The notes beneath the pieces were generated by a model, which made no database searches, was not told where the DNA came from, and saw only the letters and a list, made by a program, of their open reading frames with translations. Made by a program: the position numbers and the translations under genes. This document shows positions 41,626 to 48,048 of a DNA stretch of 64,000 nucleotides, one piece after another. Location of the stretch: contig JAJFUB010000146.1 of NCBI GenBank assembly GCA_021372615.1, positions 27,488 to 91,487 of the forward strand. The letters are read 5' to 3'. The stretch comes from a bacterium (lineage in GTDB: Bacteria > Armatimonadota > Zipacnadia > Zipacnadales > UBA11051). Every line of letters starts with the position of its first letter. The first letter of the stretch is position 1.

Positions 41626-42013
41626 CCTCTGGGCCGTTGTGGATGGCAGCATAGATGATGCCCTGGTGGACCGTATCTCGGTGGACCTGCGCTTCTCGGC
41701 AGCCTACGACGCCGCCCTCACCCTCGCCAACCTTGCGCTGCGGTGCGCAGGCTACCGTACGCGCGGCGTAGCGCACCATGCGACAGCCTTTGAGACGCTG
41801 CCCATGGTCATGGGAGAGGGTGTACGCGGGCAGGCCAACCTGTTTGAGGCCTGCCGCGTCAAGCGCAATGTCGGTCACTACCGGCGGCGCGGCGGGGTCA
41901 CGCCCCAGGAACTGGCGGAGCTGATCGAGACGGTGCAGCAGTTCCGGAACAGTGTGCGCGAGTGGATGGGGCAGCACTACCCCCAGTACGTGCCCGGAGC
42001 AGAGAGCGAGTGA
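41555..42013 (+). CDS. HEPN-domain toxin
   Basis: A 152-residue, mostly helical protein. FEACRVKRNVGHYRRRG near residue 100 holds the R-x(4-6)-H ribonuclease motif of HEPN domains, followed by a tyrosine as seen in HepT proteins that are AMPylated by their MNT partner. Helices with LRFSAAYDAALTLANLALRC precede it. The start has GGGGGA just upstream and lies within the end of the MNT gene, so the pair is translationally coupled. It likely cleaves RNA when freed from its partner. Confidence 0.8.
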   Translation: MNLDDLLAQQRLQPYRVSVEEMADLWAVVDGSIDDALVDRISVDLRFSAAYDAALTLANLALRCAGYRTRGVAHHATAFETLPMVMGEGVRGQANLFEACRVKRNVGHYRRRGGVTPQELAELIETVQQFRNSVREWMGQHYPQYVPGAESE

Positions 42014-42017
42014 CCCC

Positions 42018-42056
42018 GGGCGGGATGCCCGTCGCGTAGAGCGCGACACCCCGCCC
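42018..42056. terminator. Two-part hairpin after the HEPN gene
   Basis: GGGCGGG pairs with CCCGCCC, and inside it GTCGCG pairs with CGCGAC around TAGAG. It lies four bases after the HEPN stop, between convergent genes. It is followed by TGTCTGT, a weak T-rich stretch. It may be a terminator for both sides or a dispersed palindrome. Confidence 0.45.
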
Positions 42057-42085
42057 TGTCTGTACTTGCGGTGCGGGGCGCACCC

Positions 42086-44017
42086 CTATTCCTTCTCGTA
42101 CGGTACCCTCGACAGATCCAGCTTCACGAACCCCAGCTTCAGCGCCGGGGAGTCGGGCTTCAGGTCGTAGTTGTCGTGCGCCGAGTCCACGAACAGCGGG
42201 TCGGCGAAGACCGAGTGCGTGTCCAGCCCCAGACCGGTCCAGGCCTCCCACGTCGGCTTCCCCAGCGGCGGCTTGTTGCCGCTCACATCCCAGAAGAGGT
42301 TGAAGTCCGACTGCCCTACATGGTCCTTCGGGTTTGTGATGGAGTTCGACAGCACCGGCTCCCCGTCGCAGACGAAGATGTTGTAGGCGAACGAGATGTT
42401 GCTGGACCTGGGCAGCGACACCTGGTAGCTGTCGCCGTTCACGGCGATGTTGTTCTCGAACTTGATGTCATGGGCCATGTGGACGTGGAAGCTGCCCAGG
42501 CAGCGGTAGACGAGGTTGCCGGTTACGGTCAGGAAGCAGCTCTGCTCGTCGGGGTAGATGCCCCAGCCCATGCCCGTCAGGCCGTGGATGTCGTGGCAAA
42601 CGTTGCCACGCACGACGCAGCCGTCGAGCTTGTTGCCCAGGTAGATGGCCGCCCCGTCGTTGAGCGCGGTCATCACCCGGTAGATGTGGTTGTTCTCGAT
42701 CAGACCGTTGTTGGGTGCGCCCTTCTTCTCGCAACTGAAGCAGATGCCGCTGTAGCCCACGTCGTGGATCAGGTTGCGGCATAGCCGCGCGTTGGCGACA
42801 TTGCCCACCCGCAGGGCGATGGCGCCGGGATAGATCAGCCCGATGTGCTGCAGGTGGTTGTCCTCGATGGCCAGGTTGTCCCCCACGCCGGGCTCGGCCG
42901 TGCCACCCGCGACAATGCCCGAGGCGCCCACATAGCCGATGCCGCACTGGGACACGCGGTTGCCGCTCCCGCCGCTGAGCTTGATGGCGTTGCCGCCCAG
43001 GAAGCGGAAGGCCAAGTGGTCCAGACTGCAGTCCTGGCCGTTGCTGACGGTCATGGCCGTCTCGCTGATGCCGGCCGCCCCGAAGCCGGGGGACTTCCAC
43101 GACACGTTGGTGTCCACCAGTGCCAGGCCGGTGAGGCGCACATGCCGCACGGGCTGGTCCGGCTTCCCCTCGATCTTCACCAACTCGCTCCATCTGGGCG
43201 CGACGGCCACGGAGCGGGCCATGTCCTCCCCCGGCAGCGGCCAGTACACGACCTGCCCGTTCTCCCGGTCCAGGTACCACAGCCCGGGCGTGTGCATGCC
43301 CTCGGCGATGTTCTCGACCCGGTAGCGGTGGATGCCGAAGGCCCCGGCCGGATAGCCCAGGGGCGGCGTGAGGGTCAGCGTGTGGGTCACGGGGTCGTTG
43401 GCTTCCACGCGGGCGTGGGACATGTCCCAGGAGTGGTAGATGACCAACTCGGCGTTCGCCTGCGACAGCCAGGAGCCGAGGTCCTCGGGTTTGTAGACCA
43501 TCGTCCGCTTCAGCTCGACAGGCACCGTCCCGAAGCCGCCCCCGGTGGTGCTGCGCCAGGGCTCCTTGTACTCGCTGAGGTGCTCGAAGAAACCCGTGCG
43601 GGGCAGGTATGCCCGCTGGCGCCACTTGCCGTTGATCGTGAGCGAGCGGAAGTCCCACTTGCCCTCCTTGACCTCGGGCAGGTCTGCAGCCCAGAGCCGC
43701 CCTTCCTCCAGGGGATGCCAGCCGCGAATGGGCCGGCCGCCGCCCAGGATCGTGCTGCCCATCGAGTTGCCCTGCAAGGTCACGTAGCTGTCCTCGGGCC
43801 CCAGCACCAGCGGCGCTTCCATGGGGAGGTACCCGGCGGGCATGCTGATGATGACCTCGCGCTCGGGGTTCTTCTTGTGCTCCTCGCGCGCCCGCTCCAG
43901 GGCCGCGGCGACGGTCTTGAAGCGGTTCTGCGTGGAGACCTCCAGCCGCAAGGGGCCAGCCGTAGCCTGTGCAGCCATGATGAGCACCACCGCAATGGAG
44001 TAGACAGTCTGTTTCAT
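42086..44017 (-). CDS. Secreted right-handed parallel beta-helix protein
   Basis: A 643-residue exported protein with signal peptide MKQTVYSIAVVLIMAAQATA from the ATG at 44017. An N-terminal cap (FKTVAAALERAREEH, EREVIISMPAGYLPMEAPLV) leads into a long beta-helix with N- and G-rich turns: NRVSQCGIGYVGASGIVAGG, IEDNHLQHIG, IENNHIYRVMTALNDGAAIY and VTGNLVYRCLGSFHVHMAHD. It resembles the right-handed parallel beta-helix proteins often annotated as polysaccharide lyases or glycosidases in this kind of genome. I do not see a certain catalytic set. The gene lies 61 bases after the DUF4838 gene, so the two are probably one operon. Confidence 0.8.
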   Translation of the reverse strand: MKQTVYSIAVVLIMAAQATAGPLRLEVSTQNRFKTVAAALERAREEHKKNPEREVIISMPAGYLPMEAPLVLGPEDSYVTLQGNSMGSTILGGGRPIRGWHPLEEGRLWAADLPEVKEGKWDFRSLTINGKWRQRAYLPRTGFFEHLSEYKEPWRSTTGGGFGTVPVELKRTMVYKPEDLGSWLSQANAELVIYHSWDMSHARVEANDPVTHTLTLTPPLGYPAGAFGIHRYRVENIAEGMHTPGLWYLDRENGQVVYWPLPGEDMARSVAVAPRWSELVKIEGKPDQPVRHVRLTGLALVDTNVSWKSPGFGAAGISETAMTVSNGQDCSLDHLAFRFLGGNAIKLSGGSGNRVSQCGIGYVGASGIVAGGTAEPGVGDNLAIEDNHLQHIGLIYPGAIALRVGNVANARLCRNLIHDVGYSGICFSCEKKGAPNNGLIENNHIYRVMTALNDGAAIYLGNKLDGCVVRGNVCHDIHGLTGMGWGIYPDEQSCFLTVTGNLVYRCLGSFHVHMAHDIKFENNIAVNGDSYQVSLPRSSNISFAYNIFVCDGEPVLSNSITNPKDHVGQSDFNLFWDVSGNKPPLGKPTWEAWTGLGLDTHSVFADPLFVDSAHDNYDLKPDSPALKLGFVKLDLSRVPYEKE

Positions 44018-44078
44018 CCACCGAACCTGCCAGGAGAGAGTGTCGCGTCGGGTGAGCAGCCACGCACTGCTGCGGCTG

Positions 44079-45959
44079 CTACACACCATAGAACATCAGA
44101 TACGCCTGATTGATTCCCCAGTTGAGCCCCAGGGACTTCATGTAGTTGAGCTTGGCCTCGGCGGCGGCCTTGGCCGCGGCGGTGAGTGCCGCCTTGTCCC
44201 CCTGCCCCGCCTTCAGCGCCTCCTGCGTCAGCACTACGTCGCGGTTGACCCGGGCATAGTCCACCCCGATGCGCAGGAACTCCACCCGCTGCTTGATCTT
44301 CTCGTCCGCGCCGGCAAGCTGCTTCGCCTCGTCGAGGGTGCCGTTCAGCTCCGCCAGGAAGGCATCGCTGAACTGTGACGCCAGGAGCCCCTGGTTGACC
44401 CGGTAGCCCTCGTACTGATTGCTCGCCGCGAGCTTGTCGCACACCTTCTCGACGGCGTCGAGGTACTGCCGCACCGGCCGGGCCGCCGGGCCCCAGCCGG
44501 CCTGGCAGTAGTCGTCAATGATGTCGTCCACGCTGCGCGACGGGTCCCAGATCAGCCGGGCGGTGATGTAGTAGTCAATCCCATTGAGCGCCCAGTGGTT
44601 GAAGCAGGTGTCGAAGTCCGTCACCTTCATGCCATTCTGGGCGCACAGCTTCAGGTCCGCGCCCAGGCGATGCGGGTAGAAGACCGGGAAGCCCATGCCG
44701 GTCATGAACAGGTTGGGGCGCAGGAACAGCCCGCCGGGCGCGGCCTTGGCCCACGCCAGCCAGGCCTCCTGCGACTCCTGTCGCGCCGCGTCGCTCAGGT
44801 ACGTGAAACCCACGTAGCCGATGAAGACGTTCGGGTGCAGCGCCACGTGCAGGGGCGGGGTGCGATAGGCCGAGTAGGCATAGGCGCCCAACTTGCGGTC
44901 CGGCAACTCCTTGGACACGATCTCCGCCACGGCGTTGTAGAACTTGACGTAGCGGTCGGTGAGGGAGACGTGCCGGTTGTCCCCGCCGATGCGCATGTCC
45001 AGCACCGGGCCGTCCTTGGCGTCCCATGCCTCGCAGGCGGGACAGGTGCAGAAGTACTGCGGCCCGCCGTCATTCGGCGAGATCGAGGCACAGTACAGGG
45101 CCGGATTGGCCTTCAGCTTGGCGATGGCGTCAGCGGCCACTTGCTGCTGCAGGCCGGGGTTCGAGACGCACAGCCGGGCGCGCTCGGGCGACTTGGCTCC
45201 CTGGTCGCGGCTACCGTTGGGCTGCTGGGCGAACCAGTCGGGATGGTCCTTGCCGAACCGCTCCCAGTAGTCGCCGAAGGCGTGGCCGTAGCTCATCTCC
45301 CCCTGCTTGCCGTCACGATTGTTGACCCACCAGTCATAGCCCGACTGCAGGAAGGCCTCGTACTGCTCCCGGGTGAGGCCCAGCTTCTCGAGGCCGGGCT
45401 GCTGACGCACGTTCCACTTCAGGGAGCGGATGTGGCGCTGGATGACGGGCGGGGTGAAGCGGTAGTCGAGATCAGCATGCACGGTGACGGTTTTCCGCTG
45501 GGGGATGACCTCGCCCAACTCCCCGGGCCACAGCCAGCGGCAGCCGAGGCGCTCGAGCAGCTCCAGGGCGGCCCACAGCGTGCCCTGCAGGCCGAAGCCC
45601 GTGGCGCTCCAGTCACAGCCCATCAGCGTCAGCACGCCGTCGCCGGCCTTCAGCCGCAGTTCTTCAGGCGCCATAACCGGCGGGAAGCCGTTGGGCTTGC
45701 CGTTGACAGCGCCCGAGATGATCTTGACGGCCAGCAGACCCGCCGGTACCGGTGCGGGGTCCTGAACGATGGGCAGCCTGGCCCCGCTCATCTTCTCCAG
45801 CACGGTCTGCAGCTTCGCCGCGGCCAGTTGCGCCGCGTCGGAGGGCTTGGACTGGAGCACAATGGCGGCCGCCGGGTGGCCGTCCCTGACGAGGGTCAGG
45901 TCGGCACAGGCGACGCCACTGACGAGCAGCAGAACCAGAATGTAGCCCAGACTCCGCAT
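44079..45959 (-). CDS. Secreted DUF4838 protein
   Basis: A 626-residue exported protein. The start at ATG 45959 gives the signal peptide LGYILVLLLVSGVACA; the frame runs on to 46154 only because it crosses the repeat region. AAIVLQSKPSDAAQLAAAKL is the N-terminal alpha/beta domain also seen in alpha-glucuronidases and GH20. ASISPNDGGPQYFCTCPACE near residue 305, with its paired cysteines, is the hallmark of DUF4838. The C-terminal third is helical and alanine-rich. The family is common beside glycan genes in Planctomycetes-like and Armatimonadota genomes, and a TIM-barrel glycosidase activity is assumed but unproven. Confidence 0.82.
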   Translation of the reverse strand: MRSLGYILVLLLVSGVACADLTLVRDGHPAAAIVLQSKPSDAAQLAAAKLQTVLEKMSGARLPIVQDPAPVPAGLLAVKIISGAVNGKPNGFPPVMAPEELRLKAGDGVLTLMGCDWSATGFGLQGTLWAALELLERLGCRWLWPGELGEVIPQRKTVTVHADLDYRFTPPVIQRHIRSLKWNVRQQPGLEKLGLTREQYEAFLQSGYDWWVNNRDGKQGEMSYGHAFGDYWERFGKDHPDWFAQQPNGSRDQGAKSPERARLCVSNPGLQQQVAADAIAKLKANPALYCASISPNDGGPQYFCTCPACEAWDAKDGPVLDMRIGGDNRHVSLTDRYVKFYNAVAEIVSKELPDRKLGAYAYSAYRTPPLHVALHPNVFIGYVGFTYLSDAARQESQEAWLAWAKAAPGGLFLRPNLFMTGMGFPVFYPHRLGADLKLCAQNGMKVTDFDTCFNHWALNGIDYYITARLIWDPSRSVDDIIDDYCQAGWGPAARPVRQYLDAVEKVCDKLAASNQYEGYRVNQGLLASQFSDAFLAELNGTLDEAKQLAGADEKIKQRVEFLRIGVDYARVNRDVVLTQEALKAGQGDKAALTAAAKAAAEAKLNYMKSLGLNWGINQAYLMFYGV

Positions 45960-46275
45960 GTCACACCTACCATGTCGAGTGGCGTGTTGCCCCGCCCCAT
46001 CCCGCCCTACGCGCAGTCCCCCTCCCACACGCCCAGTGCCGGCGTCTCGCCGGCCCAGGCACCCGTCTGCCCGCATCCTTCGCGCTTTGGCTCCGCTCGC
46101 GCACAGGCCCTCGCGTCCCCCCAATCCCCCATTCTCGCCAATCCCCTCCCCCACGCCCAGTGCCGGCGTCTCGCCGGCCCAGGCCCGCGTCTGCCCCCAA
46201 TCACTCGCTCTTCGTCCCCTCCGTGTGCAGTCCCCTCCTCCGCCCAGTGCCGGCGTCTCGCCGGCCCAGGCGCCC
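45960..46275. repeat. Gene-free stretch with three REP palindromes in direct orientation
   Basis: No gene is visible in these 316 bases. Three near-identical 31-base elements lie at 46030-46060, 46154-46184 and 46241-46271. Each holds the palindrome GCCGGCGTCTCGCCGGC with flanks CGCCCAGT and CCAGGC. The intervening DNA has C-rich imperfect repeats (CCAATCCCC at about 46120-46145). The elements sit just beyond the end of the RAYT gene and have opposite orientation to those on its other side. Confidence 0.85.
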
Positions 46276-46722
46276 CTACGGCACTCCCGACCCTCGCCCC
46301 CAGTAGGGCCACTCTTCAGGCTTCCGCGTCAGCCCGCGCGCAACCGGGTTGAGGAAGATATACCGCGCCCGATCCTCATGCTCCCGCCGGCTCCGGATGA
46401 TCTCCCTATGCGTGCCGTTCTCCCACAGTTCCCCCGTACGCCCCAGCCGCTTGTTGATCTCGTGCGCCGTCCAGCTCTTCAGACTATGATGCAGCTTGCT
46501 CAGCGGGAAGCCGGGCAGCGGCTTGAAGATGAAGTGGAGATGGTCGGGCATCACGGTGTAGTCAAACAGCAGGTAGCGCTCTCCATCGAAGTGCCGTAGC
46601 GCCCCGACGATAGTGTCACCGACTGGCCTGACGGTCAGGTCGGTCCCGCGCCGGTTCAGCAGCGCCATAGTCACAAAGTAGGTAGCGCCCTCCTCCTCGA
46701 CGGCCGAGGGACGCCCGCGCAA
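46276..46722 (-). CDS. REP-associated tyrosine transposase (RAYT)
   Basis: A 148-residue Y1 transposase of the IS200/IS605-related RAYT group. ATYFVTMALLNRRG is the first strand, VMPDHLHFIFKPLPGF carries the HUH motif (H-L-H), and RARYIFLNPVARGL carries the likely catalytic tyrosine; WENGTHREIIRSRREHE is a typical family segment. These proteins nick and join single-stranded REP hairpins and are usually single-copy, domesticated genes flanked by their REPs, as here. The start is a TTG at 46722; an ATG at 46755 in another frame has a G-rich ribosome site and matching N-terminal flavour (TYAYRQPVREIA), so a frameshift near the 5' end is possible. Confidence 0.85.
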   Translation of the reverse strand: MRGRPSAVEEEGATYFVTMALLNRRGTDLTVRPVGDTIVGALRHFDGERYLLFDYTVMPDHLHFIFKPLPGFPLSKLHHSLKSWTAHEINKRLGRTGELWENGTHREIIRSRREHEDRARYIFLNPVARGLTRKPEEWPYWGRGSGVP

Positions 46723-47134
46723 TCTCGCGGACGGGTTGTCGGTAGGCGTAGGTCATCCCCCCTCGGCGACGTGAGCGACGGGAGCGGCCTGGGCCGGCGA
46801 GACGCCGGCACTGGACGGAGCGGCAATGTGACAGCACCAGGCACAGCATCGGGAACGCCAGCGCGCGGTCCTGTCGAGTGCCTCCGACAGAGGGCGCAGG
46901 CGGGAAGCGACGCCCATCCCCGACCCGACGGGCTACCCGGGCCGGCGAGACGCCGGCACTGGACGGAGCAATCGGATGCCCGCACTGGGCGGAAAAACGA
47001 GACGCCGGCACTGGACGAGGCAATGGCCAGAGCCCACGGGCTTGCGCCCGTGGCTACTATCGTTCGGCCCCTTCGGGGCGAACGGCATGGCTCGTTCCCG
47101 GTTCCCGATTCCCGAGTCCCGATTCCCGCCTGCC
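46723..47134. repeat. Gene-free stretch with inverted REP copies and other palindromes
   Basis: No gene is visible in these 412 bases. REP copies in reverse orientation lie at 46786-46816 and 46936-46966 (palindrome GCCGGCGAGACGCCGGC), with a truncated copy at 46998-47017 and remnants near 46980. Two other palindromes follow: AGCCCACGGGC/GCCCGTGGCT at 47031-47055 and CGTTCG/CGAACG at 47061-47084. A 7-bp tandem tract is at 47094-47128. Confidence 0.8.
47094..47128. repeat. Five 7-bp tandem repeats, consensus RTTCCCG
   Basis: Units read GTTCCCG, GTTCCCG, ATTCCCG, AGTCCCG, ATTCCCG. The tract ends six bases from the SDR stop codon. Two units of the same type (CTTCCCG, ATTCCCG) recur at 26796-26809. 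Confidence 0.65.
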
Positions 47135-47890
47135 TCACCAGCACGTATACCCGCCGTCAATGACGAGGTCATGCCCCGTGGTGTAGCTGGCTGCGTCGGA
47201 GGCCAGGTAGACGACCGCACCGACGAGTTCCTCCGGGTCGGCCATGCGGCCCATCGGGATGTAGGGCATCCAGCCGTCAAAGTACTGCGGGAACTGCTTG
47301 GTCAGCTCGCTTAGTGTGTAGCCGGGGCTGATGCTGTTGACGCGGACGTTGTGCTGGGCCCACTCGACGGCGAGGCTGCGGGTCAGGTGCATGACCCCGG
47401 CCTTCGAGGTGTTGTAGCCGATCTGGCATTGGGGGCGGTTGGCGATGCTTCCCGACATCGAGGCGACGTTGACGATTGAGCCGGACTTCTGGGCGATCAT
47501 GATGCGCCCGGCGGCCTGGCAGGTCAGGAACATGCCCTTGAGGTTGATGTCCACGACCTTGTCCCACTCCTCCTCGGTCATGTCCTCCGCCTCGTGCCAG
47601 ATGCAGATGCCGGCGCTGTTGACCGCTACGTCGAGCCGGCCGAACTCGGCTTTGACCCGGTCGTAGGCCGCCGTGACGCTCGCGGCGTTCGTGACGTCGC
47701 ACACGACGCCGATGGTGCCCTTGCCCATCTCCTCCGCCGACTGGGCGACACGGTCCTCGAGGATGTCCAGCAGGGCGATCTTGCAGCCCATCTCCTGCAG
47801 GGCGTCGGCGCAAGCGCGGCCGATACCCCGAGCGCCGCCAGTGACGGCCGCGACGCGGTTGGTCAGCTCAAACTTCTGTCTTACGGACAT
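47135..47890 (-). CDS. SDR family NAD(P)-dependent oxidoreductase
   Basis: A 251-residue classical short-chain dehydrogenase. AAVTGGARGIGRA is the TGxxxGxG nucleotide site, DVAVNSAGI the NAG-like motif, IVNVASMSGS holds the catalytic Ser, and YNTSK gives the Tyr and Lys. VNSISPGY and a C-terminal GGYTCW follow. The enzyme likely oxidises a sugar or polyol in the cytoplasm; the substrate is unknown. AAGGAGG lies nine bases before the ATG at 47890. An open extension to 48319 crosses hairpins and is not credible. Confidence 0.9.
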   Translation of the reverse strand: MSVRQKFELTNRVAAVTGGARGIGRACADALQEMGCKIALLDILEDRVAQSAEEMGKGTIGVVCDVTNAASVTAAYDRVKAEFGRLDVAVNSAGICIWHEAEDMTEEEWDKVVDINLKGMFLTCQAAGRIMIAQKSGSIVNVASMSGSIANRPQCQIGYNTSKAGVMHLTRSLAVEWAQHNVRVNSISPGYTLSELTKQFPQYFDGWMPYIPMGRMADPEELVGAVVYLASDAASYTTGHDLVIDGGYTCW

Positions 47891-47973
47891 GTGCCATGTC
47901 CTCCTTCGACGATTCCGCACAGCTCTGTGGTATTCGCCAGGCCCCGCCGACGGACCTTGCACACGGCGGGTGC

Positions 47974-48034
47974 CACTGCCAGCCCTGCTGGCAGTGCAGC
48001 GACCAGCGCTACACGGCCAGGGGGCCTGGCCGTG
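47974..48034. repeat. Two tandem perfect hairpins
   Basis: CACTGCCAGC/GCTGGCAGTG (47974-47996) and CACGGCCAGG/CCTGGCCGTG (48012-48034) each have a 10-bp perfect stem and a 3-base loop. They lie between two minus-strand genes and may terminate the upstream one or be dispersed palindromes. Confidence 0.6.
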
Positions 48035-48048
48035 GCACGCCCCCGGCG

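Noticed and set aside
46616..47023. Minus-strand frame translating the REP cluster as Ala/Gly/Pro-rich protein
   Set aside because: Its repeats (SAGVSPA-like) are only the translation of REP palindromes; only the first part near 46755 might belong to a frameshifted RAYT start.
45960..47134. CRISPR-like array of repeated palindromes
   Set aside because: Copies are few, irregularly spaced and in two orientations, with no cas genes; the RAYT in between explains them.
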